A DNA stretch of 64,000 bases from Zantedeschia hybrid cultivar (lineage: Eukaryota; Streptophyta; Magnoliopsida; Alismatales; Araceae): NCBI GenBank assembly GCA_030544215.1, contig JARZZO010000004.1:48783980-48847979 (forward strand). Direction: 5' to 3'. Every line of letters starts with the position of its first letter. Positions within the stretch are counted from its first letter, which is position 1. Below are positions 12,185 to 22,777 of this stretch, piece after piece. Below the pieces are notes generated by a model, which saw nothing but the letters and a program-made list of their open reading frames with translations, did no database searches and had not been told where the DNA came from. A program made the translations under genes and the position numbers.

Positions 12185-12312
12185 AAGAGAGCGGGGAAGC
12201 CAAACTCACGCCATGGGAGGGTGAAGGAGAAATCGGAACTAGGAAAGAGGAGAAAGAAAAGGTAGGGAGAGCAACTAGGAGGCCCCGGGCTTCTTAAAGC
12301 CATTCGCCGAAT

Positions 12313-12432
12313 CGGACGGCCACACGTGTGGCCGTCCGTCGTCTTGGACGGCCACACGCGTGGCCGTCCGACAGGTAGGACGGCCACCAATGTGGCCGTC
12401 CATTGTCCCAGACGGCCACCCGCGTGGCCGTC
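12313..12432. repeat. Four-unit palindrome array (GGACGGCCAC / GTGGCCGTCC)
   Basis: Units at 12313-12338, 12346-12369, 12378-12401 and 12411-12432 start 33, 32 and 33 bp apart. The first is a perfect 26 bp palindrome. The others keep a 9-10 bp stem around a varied 4-6 bp centre (ACGCG, CAAT, CCGC). The array lies between the stop of the single-exon antisense ORF (12507) and the acidic first exon of the spliced antisense gene. Confidence 0.85.
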
Positions 12433-12506
12433 TGCCGTAGACCTTTGTCCGAGGAAATTTTTGGAAAGCAAAATTTTTATTATTCACTAGAATTTCAATG
12501 AATACA

Positions 12507-13745
12507 TTATTCAATTGCTCTACGGCCCATGAAAAAAGCACATACAGCAGGTCGTACATTTGTTAAGTAATTCACATATCTCTCGACTTCCTCTGAAGTC
12601 TCTGCTACATCAATACAAGCCTTGGTGAATCTAGAGTGACGACGCCATGCACGTCGGAATCGCTCTATAGCTCGCGCTTCCCTCGTGTACCCTATATGCC
12701 TCGGCACAATCAGCGTATCATGCAAAGCGGGGAATGGCACCTGTCTTGGAACTCTAATCTGGAGATGGCAACGATGCCCTTGGTACACAGCTAACTCGTC
12801 AGGGCCGATTAGCCACAACTCACGCTCACGAGAAGTCCTTGTGGTAAATTCCATACCCCGAAGGATCATCGGAACAAAGATGAATTTTTGCACGGTCAGA
12901 AAGTTCAGATAATCACGCCAGTCATCCCTCGTCTTGAGATGAGCCGTGAGACACCTAATTTGATCTTCGGGACCAAGAAGCGAGCGTGCAGGATACCATG
13001 CGCTGTGCTGAAATATCATGGAAGTGGAAGTCACTTTCTCATCAAAATAAAAAACTAAGTACATCTCCATCCACAACTGCAGGGTGAATAAGCTCCCCCT
13101 TTCAGATCGCCCCATGCTCATGTGGCTAAGCCCTCCATATAGATGTGACAGAATTACCGGGGCAAAAGAATAACCTTTCCACAACAAACTCAGCACACCC
13201 ACATACTCTCTTTCTAGCATGGAGCCTGAAGTTGGAAACCACAAGACTCCCCCAAGGACTAGGCATAAGCCTCGCATCAGTCTCTCAGATTCGACCGTCT
13301 TGCGTTTAATCTCTCGGACCAACCAGTGCGCAAGGTGATCGACGAGGATTCCTCGCTTGTCAGTCATGCAGCATACCTCTTGTTTGTCTTGCACTATATC
13401 AGCAAAGATCACCTCCCATACAGGCAAAGCCGAGGGATCGCCAGTGGCTAGGCCCTCCCAGCCATAAAGGATTTCTACCTCCTCCACCAGCACTGTCGCC
13501 TCAAACTCTCGAAACACGAACGTATGCGTCTTCGGATGCGACAGTTTGAGCAGTGCACCCAGCCCCTCCCAATGCCAGTGAATGGAGGTGAACCACTTCG
13601 CGAACACAATGGATCGGGTCAGATTCCACCGGCGCATATACACCCTCATGTCTAGGGTAATCTCGTCCATTAGGGTCGCAAGCCATGCATACTTGCGAGT
13701 ATGCCGAGCATTAGGGAATTTGGAAATAGGTTGCAGGGCAACCAA
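12507..13745 (-). CDS. Antisense PMD/DUF7745-like protein, single exon
   Basis: An intact 412-codon frame runs from ATG 13743-13745 to a stop at 12507. The N-terminal third has WFTSIHWHWEGLGALL and THTFVFREFEATVLVEEVEIL, the pattern of a PMD or DUF7745 domain ('...ETHTF...GE-TVTLEDV-LL'). The middle has CLVLGGVLWFPTSGSML and APVILSHLYGGLSHMS, matching the L-G-LLFP and A--LAHLYR-L positions of PMD. The C-terminal third is basic (RRAWRRHSRF). It lies antisense to pol, downstream of integrase, where Tat elements such as Grande carry antisense genes. It is the longest uninterrupted frame of element A besides gag-pro. No enzymatic residues were recognised. Whether it is DUF7745 or PMD proper needs a profile search. 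Confidence 0.6.
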   Translation of the reverse strand: MVALQPISKFPNARHTRKYAWLATLMDEITLDMRVYMRRWNLTRSIVFAKWFTSIHWHWEGLGALLKLSHPKTHTFVFREFEATVLVEEVEILYGWEGLATGDPSALPVWEVIFADIVQDKQEVCCMTDKRGILVDHLAHWLVREIKRKTVESERLMRGLCLVLGGVLWFPTSGSMLEREYVGVLSLLWKGYSFAPVILSHLYGGLSHMSMGRSERGSLFTLQLWMEMYLVFYFDEKVTSTSMIFQHSAWYPARSLLGPEDQIRCLTAHLKTRDDWRDYLNFLTVQKFIFVPMILRGMEFTTRTSRERELWLIGPDELAVYQGHRCHLQIRVPRQVPFPALHDTLIVPRHIGYTREARAIERFRRAWRRHSRFTKACIDVAETSEEVERYVNYLTNVRPAVCAFFMGRRAIE

Positions 13746-13943
13746 AAGTCAAAAGAGAGAGGAGAGAGTCAAGGTAAACGGCATAAAAATTTGAGCATAC
13801 ATGTCCATGGGCCAGTAAGTTGCTGAGATGGCCTTCAACATCAGATAGAACCTAAGGTTCCCTAGCAGTCGTATGAGCAGAAGGCGAGGCCATTTTCCCC
13901 ACAGCATACCCCTTCCACATTTTCATGGACGGCATATCCCTTG

Positions 13944-14001
13944 GCCTTCCACCTTTTCGTAGAAGGCATGCTAGTTGGCCTTCCACCATTTTGGAGAAGG
14001 C
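13944..14001. repeat. Two GCCTTCCACC / GAAGGC hairpins in the element A interior
   Basis: Units at 13944-13967 and 13978-14001 (34 bp apart) have GCCTTC and GAAGGC arms around a ~12 nt loop. They carry the same stem as the array inside the 3' LTR at 15127-15336. They lie just upstream of the 5' end of the single-exon antisense ORF. Confidence 0.75.
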
Positions 14002-14009
14002 TCACCTAC

Positions 14010-14976
14010 GAAAAGGCATATTGCCCTTCTCCCCTTTCTACTATGAGGAGGTAACTTCATCTCAAGTTCAGGAGACCACTTTGCTTAACATCAACAAATT
14101 AATGGTTATTCCTAGAAATCGAGTCGAAGCCATATCGGATTGGCATTCTACCATTAGAATAGCCATATCTTCCATATCGGCTTCGACTCGAAACTAACCA
14201 TTTGCTTCTCATCCTTCTGCAGTTTAAATACTTAAATGATGTGATCATTGGATATATGAACTTTGTTAATGTGTGCTACTACAGCTACAGGAAATCCCAA
14301 GCAAGTAGGATCAAAGATACAGGAGGCCAATCACTTTGGGCGTATAGACTATGAGTTCCTCTTTAAACAAAACAATGACGAGTCTATATTCCCCAAGTTA
14401 TTCGATTGGCCAATAAATCCCTCATGTTTGTATTAGGAATTTGTTTTCCAATTTTTAAATCAGCATGCATTTGCATAAGCATCCATCCTCGCCCTAGGGG
14501 CAAAGACCATAATTTATCACTCTGCTTAACCCATTGTTGATTTGCGAGTATGGCAATTGTCTGTCTGTTAGCCCTTTGAATTGCAAGACCTTAACCTTTT
14601 CCAATTCGTGTGCTTGAGATTCTCTCACTTGGCGATCATGTGACGCGCCAGGCCACCGTGCGCCCGTTGTGTCGAGACCTTTTCATGTCACACCCCTCCA
14701 TCTTTCATACTTGAGATACCCTTGAGCCAGATCGTTGCGCTAAAGCCTCGCGGTTTCAGCACCCGAGGGTCCCACGGATTGTGATTCTCCAATTTGAACT
14801 TTGTTCCTCTTCTTAATCACCCTTGCAATCCGAATAGCCAACTCTCATGCATTTACCACACTCTCATACTATCTTTGGATATAGCTCATCCCTCCGGAGG
14901 GCTGCCCAAAATCCGGTTCAATTTCTGGAACACCTATTTTTCATTCCGCTCCACTCCACTGCAAAACAGGTGTCTC
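14010..14976. other. Non-coding DNA before the 3' LTR of element A
   Basis: No gene is recognisable in about 960 bp. Given the antisense ORF that starts at 13745, its promoter and 5' leader should lie here. I see no clear TATA box on the minus strand that decides a start site. Confidence 0.4.
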
Positions 14977-14987
14977 GGAGGGACATT
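14977..14987 (+). other. Polypurine tract of element A
   Basis: GGAGGGACATT directly precedes TGTAGACACC. Purine tracts of this form just before a TG-starting LTR prime plus-strand DNA synthesis in LTR retrotransposons. Confidence 0.75.
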
Positions 14988-15126
14988 TGTAGACACCGAT
15001 TTTGGACCCCCCTTTGGTCATGAACCCCATCCATCATTAGCCCATCACCACCAAACCCCTCATCTCAACCATCTTATCCTTCAGCCCACTAATAACTAGG
15101 CCCATTAACAAATCTCGACTTTAGCC

Positions 15127-15336
15127 ACCTTTTCGTAGAAGGTCAACCTGCCCGCCTTCCACCACCCTTCGAAGGCCAACATGTCCGCCTTCCACCGCCC
15201 TTCGAAAGCCACCTTTTGCCTTCCACCGCCCTTCGAAGGCCACCCCTTGCCTTCCACCACCCTTCGAAGGCCAACCGGGCCGCCTTCCATCTCTTCGTGG
15301 AAGGCCAGTACCTGACCTTCTACGGGATTGGAAGGC
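15127..15336. repeat. LTR hairpin array, CCTTCGAAGG-type units, 31-33 bp period
   Basis: Units GCCTTCCACC-N-CCTTCGAAGGC are at 15154-15176, 15187-15209, 15218-15240 and 15249-15271, with weaker ones at 15127-15143, 15282-15305 and 15314-15336. Starts are 33, 31, 31, 33 and 32 bp apart. Each can fold as a GCCTTC/GAAGGC stem or through the 10 bp palindrome CCTTCGAAGG. The array lies ~400 bp upstream of the TATA-like box, so in U3. Confidence 0.85.
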
Positions 15337-15546
15337 AAGATGGTTGGCCGCCCACTCTCCTAACTCTCATCTTGACCTCGTCTTTCCACGATCTCCTCTA
15401 CTCGCCACCCTCACCCCCACTACTCCGATCATTCCCCACTCCGGCGACTGCCGCGCGCACCACCTCCGACTTTTGACGACTTCCCATTGGCTCTTTGATG
15501 ATTTACGGGGATTTAGACCCCTATTTTCTCCTATTTTCCCTTCACC

Positions 15547-15554
15547 TATTTAAA
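15547..15554 (+). promoter_or_regulatory. TATA-like box of the element A LTR
   Basis: TATTTAAA lies in a C-rich context followed by a G-rich run, about 560 bp into the LTR. It is the only good TATA-like site in the LTR and is a plausible U3/R promoter. Confidence 0.4.
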
Positions 15555-16399
15555 CCCCCCATGTCCCCTCGAGAGGGGGGGTTGGCAGGTGGGTTGGTTT
15601 TGAGGTTAGAAGGGGAGTTGAGCGGGCAAGGAGTCAGAGAGCTTCAGGAAGAACTTCAAGCGGGAGAAAGCCTTGGCAGTCGACAAGCCGGAGGGATCTT
15701 TCGCATTCCAAATGGGCTTGTTCTTTTAACTCTCTCCTTATTTTTCTCCTTTCTATTTCATTGCATTCCCACTCTCCATCCACTCCGTAACATCATCTCC
15801 TCCTCTTACTCTTTTTTCTTTTAACACATCACTTCACTTTTCACATACGAGCACCCCCATCTGCATGCATGCATGTTAGGATGACCTAGCAACCCTTACT
15901 CCCCAGAAGTTTTAAACAAAAAAACGGGAGGTAGGTGGCCATAACATATGGTCATCTTCCCTCCCCAAACACCCATCCGGTGCGTCCCCTTTCAATTTTA
16001 TATTATTTCTATATTTGCATGGATATATTCTACATATCACAGTCCTAATCGGGTTATCTTCTTCTTTTGTCTTGTCTTTTCCTTTCAGGGACCCTTACCG
16101 CATTTCTGCGTGCAGACTGCCGAGCTCTCCTTTTCTGGCCGGCCGGAGGAAGAGAAAAGAAATTCGTCGTCTCCCGCTCCATCAGAACGCCATCACTCTC
16201 ACCATCTTGCGGAGCACAGGGACCGTAAGGTAATGCTCCTGGCAATCACACACTTTGATTCCTAACCCTTCCAAATCGCCGCAGTGTTAAGACGAACGGA
16301 GAAACCCTCGCCCAACGCCCGCAACAGCGGCGGGGGACGTTCCGGGCGCCTACACTAGGGAATGTAGATGTTTTTTTATTCAGGGGGGCTCTAGAGAGG

Positions 16400-16584
16400 A
16401 TGGTTCCAAAGTTATTGTTTCTTATTCCACTACCTCCTTGGTTTCCCCTTGTAGCTCTTCTGTGGGGTATGAACACTGGGTGGAAGATATTATGGAGTTT
16501 GGAAGGAAGATTGGTGTCTCCTTTCAAGGCAAAGAAGATTTGTTATTAGCTTCATTAAGAGACTTAGAAGATCAGAAGCTCTAA
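16400..16584 (+). pseudogene. LINE ORF1, C-terminal remnant
   Basis: A short open frame upstream of the endonuclease encodes EHWVEDIMEFGRKIGVSF and ends at a TAA near 16584. The style fits the C-terminal tail of plant L1 ORF1 (gag-like RNA-binding protein). The zinc-knuckle part is absent, so the LINE is probably 5'-truncated or eroded here. Confidence 0.4.
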
Positions 16585-16700
16585 GAGAAAAGGGGTTGAA
16601 GGGGGTGTAAAGATTAGTAAGAGGGAAGTCAACTTCATTAACCAAAATGAGATTGTAGACTCTCTAAAACCTAAGAAGCAGGGGGTATGAAATCTTTATA

Positions 16701-19700
16701 ATGTTATTGTGCTCTTGGAATATTAGACGTCTTAATGGGGATATGAAGAGAAGGGTGGTGAGTGATCTAGTTAGGAATCAAAAGCTGGAATGTGTATGTT
16801 TGCAAGAGACCAAAATGGAAGCTATGGATGGGCAGATTATTAAACCAGTTGGAGGTACTCTGTTAACTAAATGGGCTACATTTCCTGCACAAGGAGCAAG
16901 TGGGGGACAGCTTATCCTATGGAATGGCAGCAGGTTTAAAAGGAGGATTTGTGATATGGGCACCTTCAGTATTTCAGTGAGTTTCTCTATAGTGGCTAGT
17001 ATAGAGTCTTAGGTAGTCACCTCAGTTTATGGTCCTCATTCTCAGCAGGCGAGGGCAGATTTTTGGCAGGAGTTGGATAGATTAGCTTTGTTATTTCAAG
17101 GAGTGTGGTGTGTACTAGGAGACTTTAATTGTATTAGATATCCATAGGAGAGAACCGGTTGTCGGAAATGAAATACAGATATGGAAAGATTTGGCGCTTG
17201 GATATCTAATTGTGGATTGGTGGACCTAGAAATTCCTAATAGGAAATTTACTTGGTATAATCTACAACTGAATGGTACTCAATCAAGACTGGACAGGGTA
17301 CTGGTTTCAGCCACTTGGATCAATAAGTTTCTTGTTTCTCATGTTATAGGCCTGAACAAGATGGTTTCAGATCATATTCCTCTATTACTGAGGACCAGGG
17401 AAGAGAAAAGGAAGCTTAGAATATTCAAGTATGAGTTAGGATGGCATACACATGAGGAGTTTAAGGGGTTGGTTACTCAGTGGTGGAAGGAGGAGGAATC
17501 CTCTAATCAGGCGGTTGTTACCTTTTCTAATAAGTTGAAAAGGGTGAAGTCAAGTATTAAAAGATGGAGTGCAATGACCTTTGGGGTAGCTTCTTCTACT
17601 AGGCAGCAAATTATCCAGAAAATAGATGGGCTGGAAGTAAGAGCTGATACGGTTGGCTTGTTTGAAGAGGAGAATAAGGAGCTAGCTGAACAGAAAAAGG
17701 AATATAATATGTGGCTGCTAAGAGAAAAGATAAAATGGAAGCAGAGGGCGAAAGAGCTTTGGCTGACAGAGGGGGACAAAAATACAAGATTTTTCCATGC
17801 AACTGCAAGTGCTACGAGGAGATCTATAAGGATTGATCAAGTTAAAGTTTATAATCTTGTTGTGGAGTCAGAGGAAGAGACTAAGAAAGCCTTTGTTTCC
17901 TTTTATGAGAGATTGTTTAAGGAAGATGAATGGTGGAGACCTCATCTTCAGGATGGGGTTTTACCAAAAATTAAAGAAAGTCCAGCTAATGAGTTGTGTG
18001 ATCCCTTCACAGAAGAGGAAATCAAAACAGTAGTTTCTAGTTTGGAAGTTAATAAATCACCGGGTCTCGATGGTTTTTCTATGAATTTTTATCAGTATTT
18101 ATGGGATACCATTAACGTAGATCTGATGAAAGTGATGAGGGAGTTCCAAGAAAGGCCATTGAGCAGCAAAAGATTTAATTCTACATTTATTGTTCTAATT
18201 CCAAAGCGGGAAGGAGCTGATATTATGTCTGATTTTAGGCCTCTCAGTCTCTTGAATGGCTGCTATAAGATTATTACCAAGGTTTTGGCTAATCAGCTGA
18301 AGAATGTGCTGAAGGAGGTTATTAGTTCAAATCAGGCAGCATTCCTAAGGGAGAGATACATTTTGGACAATTTTTTGTCAGCTCATGAAGCCATAGTCTC
18401 TCAGAAAAATAGTATAAAGGAGGGAGTGTTAGTTAAATTGGACTTTGAGAAAGCTTATGATCGAGTAAGCTGGTTGTGTATTCAAAAAACTCTTGGAGCT
18501 ATGGGTTTCAATCATAAATAAATTGGTTGGATCATGAGCTACATAACCACTGCTACATTTTCTATTTTGTTGAATGGTGAACCTGTGGTTATTTTAAAAG
18601 TTCGAGGGGACTGAGGCAAGGAGATCCTATGTCACTACTGATTTTTATTTTAGTTGGATAGGTTTTAAGTACCCTTTAGGATAGAGCTGCAGCACAAGGG
18701 TTGGTTGATGGATTTTCTGTTGGAAGAGATGGGTGTTTGCTGTCACATCTACAGTTTGCAGATGATACGCTATTGTTTTCTTTTGGAAATGATGCAATGC
18801 TTAGAAATATGAAGATGTTATTAACCTTAACCGAAGCCATTACAGGATTGGCCATCAATTTTCGGAAATATGAGGTGGTAGGAATTAATTAGGGCCAGGA
18901 GAGAGTTCAGGAAATTGTTGAAACTTTTACATGCAAGGTATCCTCTTTTCCAATCATTTATCTGGGACTTCCTCTTTCTGATGTTTAATGTAAAGTCAAA
19001 GATTGGGATGAGCTTATTAGAAGGTTTGAACAGAGATTGGAAGGATGGAAAACAAGGTTCTTATCAACTGGAGGTAGATGGGTGTTATCTAAAACAATCC
19101 TTTCGTCACTGGCAACATATTATCTTTCAATATTCAAGATTCCAAAAAAGGTGGAAAGAATAATTGAATCTAAGAGAAGCCTATTTTTCTGGGAAGGTGG
19201 GAAGAGAGATACAAGAGCTTTGCACCTAATAGCATAGGATAGGGTTTGCAGGAGAAAGGATCAAGGAGGGGCTGGTTTGATGAAGGTAGGTACTTTTAAT
19301 CAGGCTTTATTGTCCAAGTGGATTTGGAGAATGGGAGAGGAGGAAGATGCATTGTGGATCAAAATTACTAAGGGGAAATATTATCATGGTACATCTAGAT
19401 GGGATTTGCTTCCTACCTCTTCATCTAATATGTCCCCCATTGGGAGGAATATTAATAAGATGGTTGATTTGATTACTCCTCCAATCTCTTTTCAAGTGGG
19501 TAATAGGTGCCAGTCAAATTTTGGGAAGAAAGGTGGGTTTCTTGCCAGCCTTTGGCAGTGGAATACACACAATTGTATCAAATTTCTAAAGACAAAAGGA
19601 AATATGTGGCTCAGTTGTACTCATATGGGCAGTCTAATCCATGGAACTTGACATTTAGAAGAGACTTTACAGTTCAAGAATTTCAACAGTTGGTGGCAGT

Positions 19701-20958
19701 TCTGAACATCATACAAAAAATTGGGTTGTAGAGAAAGTGTGATGCCAAAAAGCTATGGATTTGGAATTCTAAAGGTATATTTTCTGTTAGTGCTATGTTA
19801 AGAGTGATTAATGACAGTGGAACCAGAGTGCCCTGGGGCCTACAGTATGGTCTAAGCTATTACCCTGCAAGATCAATCTATTTTTTTGGAAGATGGCTTT
19901 GGGGAGGCTACCCACGGTGGACAGACTCATACTGTTTTTTCCTGTGCAGAAGCTTACATGTATTTTCTGTGGAAGACTTGAAGCGGAAGCTGATCATCTG
20001 TTTTGCCACTGTGAAATTACCAATGCTTGGTGGTTGTCCTGCTGCAGGTGCTTAAATATCACTTGGGAGGAACCTCCCTCAGTGTACCAGATGTTGGATG
20101 GGTGGGGTAAGTTATGCCCTACCTTATTTGAGAGGGAGCTATGGTCTATAATTCTTCCATACTTGAGGTCCCTGAGCGCTTAGGCGCCTACTTAAGAGGC
20201 GCCTAGGCGGCATCTTCATAATCAGGGGGTTACTCACATACAAAGAGACAAATACTTGAAGAGAAGAGAGAAGAAAGGATGGGCATATATAAAATTTACG
20301 AAGGGTGAGAGGATGCTAATGGGCATGAGGGGCTCCAAGTTTGTGGATAGGCAAGTGAGGCTTGTTGTCTCATCGTCATCAGAGTAAGAGGAGCACGCAT
20401 AGCAATTGCTCGTCGTTGACGTCAATATTTTTTCACTGATGAAGGATGATGCCAAAGATGATGAGGAAGATAAAACAATGAAGATGACAAGATGAAGGGA
20501 TATCTAAACCTAAGGCCCAATCATCCACATAACTCTATTTATATTAGGATTGAGCCCAATGGATCTGATTTGATTGGCCCATGAACTAGCCTAGTCGTTG
20601 CTTAGGCGTCTAGGCTCTCCTAAGCATGTCTAAGCAGTGCCTAGGTGTGCTTTTTTCAAGGCCCAATAAGGCATTAAACTGCCTAGACCTTGAAAATAAG
20701 CCTTGTTGCCTAAGCGGTGCCTACACGTCGCCTAGGCGTAAGCCTTGGCAACTATGAATTCTTCCAGCATTTCTGTAGGGAGTTTGGACTGAAAGGAATT
20801 AGAGAAGGTTCAAAGATGAGTATAATAGCATCTACAACATCATAAGGAAGGTTATTAAATGGATCTCTGAATGGGGAAAAGCTGCAGGGGTAGTAGTGGA
20901 TCTGAAATCCTCTCATCTTATGTCTACTTTGCAGCAGTGGCTTAGGATGAATGGCTGA
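16701..20958 (+). pseudogene. LINE ORF2: endonuclease, reverse transcriptase, zinc-binding C-terminus
   Basis: The endonuclease starts with CSWNIRRLN and CLQETKM (16701-17012). The same frame continues through stops with GDFNCIR (about 17118-17140), SRLDRVLVS and VSDHIPLLL. The longest intact stretch is 17181-18521. The RT region has FIVLIPKREGA, DFRPLSLLNGCYKII, SNQAAF and KLDFEKAYDRVSW; a frame change follows near 18.6 kb, then RGLRQGDPMS and the catalytic LQFADDTLLF near 18750-18780. The C-terminal CIFCGRLEAEADHLFCHC near 19950-20010 is a zf-RVT-type motif. Several stops are TAG or TGA in place of Trp. The frame ...ELWSIILP is cut at 20159 and resumes after the insertion at 20760 as ...GVWTERN, ending at TGA 20956-20958. 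Confidence 0.85.
20160..20756. mobile_element. 597 bp non-autonomous transposon inserted in the LINE
   Basis: The 10 bp AATTCTTCCA occurs at 20150-20159 and again at 20757-20766, and removing one copy with the intervening DNA restores the LINE frame. The ends are rich in GCCTAGGC / GCCTAAGC palindromes (AGCGCTTAGGCGCC near the left end, CGCCTAGGCGTAAGCC near the right) but make only a weak terminal inverted repeat. A 9-10 bp duplication favours a Mutator-like origin. There is no coding capacity. Confidence 0.8.
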
Positions 20959-21250
20959 TTTTGTAATCTTGTTATCTACTTTGTTTTAATATCTTATCAC
21001 CTTGATAAGATATCTTGGGGGAGAAACTTTGGAGTGGGGTTTTTTTTCATGATTGTGAGGGGTTTGTGTGTGATTTGAGAGCTTTGTATCGCTCTCAGAT
21101 GTACTATTTGCATTTATTTTCAATGAGTTTGTGGCCCATTTGGTCACCTTCCAAAAAACAACAAAAGAATGATTTTCACAATATCTTCGCAATGTAGACA
21201 AAAAGAGATGCAAAAACAGACACTATTGTGGTTATCATTCATTCTTTCTT

Positions 21251-21718
21251 GGGTTATTACATATATGACCTGTTACATAGTTAATTACACTTTTGCCCCT
21301 CATATTTTCGTCCTATTATTAATAACCCTACTGAATGAAAATTCTATTAAAAAAATGCTCATGCGGTTAACTTCCATTAAAGATTCCGTTTTCAACTGTT
21401 AAATTTAATGTTTGGACAAAAATGCTCATACAAAAAGGTATTCTTTTGATAGGCACATTGTGCCAATGAGAGAGATAGAGAGATAGATGGAAAGAGAGAG
21501 AAAGATATTTGAGCACAAAATAGGGTATTTTAGAGATTTTTTTAACATTGGTTAAAGGTTAACCAGGGTTAAATAAGCGATATTTAAGAGAATGCTAACG
21601 AACAAGCAACAACTTTTTGCAACTATTTACATGCAACAAGGTTATTAATAACAGGGCAAAAATAAGAGGGGCAAAAGTGTGATTAGCTACGTAACAGGGT
21701 TATATACATAACTAACCC
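21251..21718. mobile_element. MITE with ~88 bp terminal inverted repeats
   Basis: The left arm (GGGTTATTACATATA ... CACTTTTGCCCCTC ... TTATTAATAACC, about 21251-21338) matches the reverse complement of about 21632-21718 at roughly 80%. Imperfect flanks TTCTTTCTT / TTCTTTTTC could be a decayed 9 bp duplication. Total 468 bp, no coding sequence. Confidence 0.75.
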
Positions 21719-21739
21719 TTCTTTTTCAACACAATACTG

Positions 21740-21975
21740 TATATTTAGCATCTGACTCTGCCTTGGCTGGTCCCAAGCACATATGAGAAAGGAGAAGGGT
21801 GTGTGTTAGAATGACAGGCAGACTTAATAAAATTTTGTACATCCCAACCATAAATCCTGAACCAAAGATAGTGGCAGGAAAGGATACATGTAGCCAACCC
21901 CAAATGTATGGGATAAAGCTCTAACGATGATGATGACAATGACAACAACAACGACAACAACAACGATGATTATAC
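21740..21975 (+). mobile_element. 3' end of a short non-LTR element (RTE-type LINE or SINE)
   Basis: CCTTGGCTGGTCCCAAG, then GAGAAAGGAGAAGGGT, then CATGTAGCCAACCCCAAATG and a GATGATGATGAC / AACAACAACG tail form the usual 3' end of plant RTE-type LINEs and of SINEs that share it. No reverse transcriptase is present, so this is a SINE or a strongly 5'-truncated LINE. Confidence 0.6.
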
Positions 21976-22777
21976 ATCTGATACCTAAGTCTCGATTAAA
22001 CATAGCTTCTCTAGTATAGCAGACGAACTGTGTATTTTAATTAGTATTGAAGATCAAATCATGTGATCTAGCTCTAGAACTAGACAATCAACATAGGAAT
22101 CAACCAATAACGAAAATGTAGGATAGAAGTTCCTATCACATTTCTTGTAGGGATACATTTCAACACACATCATGTACATGGAGAATGAGCGATGGGATGG
22201 CTAAATCCACACAGCTTAATAGGAAACAACTGGTTGGTAAGCCAGTGGCTTCACACTTCCGCAGCTACCTGTATGGGCTTCTACCCATTGAACGCTGGCA
22301 TTCAGATCCGCATCTAATGGACGGAAAGTTAGAAGGCCTGCTGAATTCCTTTGATTCAAATGCAGATTTTTAGAAGCATTCCCAGATTGATAGGGTGTAT
22401 TAGAATACAGTTAATATGAAGCAAGAAATGCGATGCTTTCCTTGCAAATGCCTACCTTTATACATGAAAAATTAGATGGGCGAAAGTAAACTCCTAGTAC
22501 GCAGAAAGGAACCAATTCCTAATGTCCAAAAATTTGTTCTTACTTCCTCACAAATCTGCATTCAAGCTTTACGGATATCAGAAAGGCGCATAAAAAATTG
22601 GAGAAACAAAAGAAAAAGAGAGAAAGAGATTATGTCGGATATCTAAAAGCATTAGGACTTTTAGATCGAACCACCAAAAAGAAGCCAAAACACGCAAGTA
22701 AGGCAACATTAAAAAGACAGAATCGACAGCAACAAAGAAGAAAGTTGCTGAAGAAAATAGGAAAGTGGAGGTCAAAC
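21976..22777. other. Intergenic or intronic DNA with one unassigned small open frame
   Basis: A 62-codon + strand frame at 22185-22373 (with RSYLYGLLPIERW) is the only open frame with protein-like composition. I do not recognise it. I searched the minus strand for the second exon of the transporter whose first exon ends at 22778 and found none. If that transporter is intact, this is the start of its first intron. Confidence 0.4.

Larger units (their letters stand above)
1..16365 (+). mobile_element. Element A: Tat/Retand-type Ty3/gypsy retrotransposon with antisense gene block
   Basis: The order leader, gag, protease, RT-RNase H, archaeal-type RNase H, integrase, antisense genes, polypurine tract and 3' LTR is seen directly. 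A second RNase H after the RT-linked one, and an antisense coding block between integrase and the 3' LTR, are known traits of the Tat lineage (Grande of maize, Retand of Silene). The sense frames carry several stops and two single-base frame changes at A-runs, so this copy is dead. The 5' LTR lies at or beyond the window start. The 3' LTR starts at 14988, and its end is uncertain because LINE sequence follows at about 16.37 kb. The right boundary given is approximate. Lineage assignment is by domain order and motifs, not by a tree. Confidence 0.85.
14988..16365 (+). repeat. 3' LTR of element A (right end uncertain)
   Basis: The start TGTAGACACC directly follows a polypurine tract. Inside are a hairpin array (15127-15336), a TATA-like TATTTAAA at 15547-15554, a pyrimidine-rich stretch around 15720-15830 and a CTTTTCCTTTCAG|GGACC acceptor-like site near 16089. 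The right end is not fixed because the matching 5' LTR is outside the window and LINE sequence starts at about 16.37 kb. Confidence 0.65.
16370..21168 (+). mobile_element. Degenerate L1-type LINE
   Basis: An ORF1 tail, an APE-type endonuclease, reverse transcriptase, a zf-RVT-like zinc-binding region and an A-rich 3' end (about 21150-21168) appear in the standard order for plant L1 elements. The 5' end is not sharp. Many stops and frame changes are present, and the 3' part is split by a 597 bp transposon at 20160-20756. I found no convincing target-site duplication. Confidence 0.85.

Noticed and set aside
11736..12224. Plus-strand Ser/Pro-rich open frames (up to 162 codons)
   Set aside because: They are antisense shadows of the acidic exon (GAA/GAG runs) of the minus-strand PMD gene and of GCC/GGC repeats.
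12313..15336. Regularly spaced palindromic repeats resembling a CRISPR array
   Set aside because: The genome is a plant's. The units are contiguous hairpins without unique equal-length spacers, no cas genes occur, and the arrays lie inside a retrotransposon.
16361..21200. AATGTAGA on both sides of the LINE as its target duplication
   Set aside because: The right copy (21191) is separated from the A-rich tail by ~23 unrelated bases, and 8 bp matches arise by chance in this AT-rich DNA.
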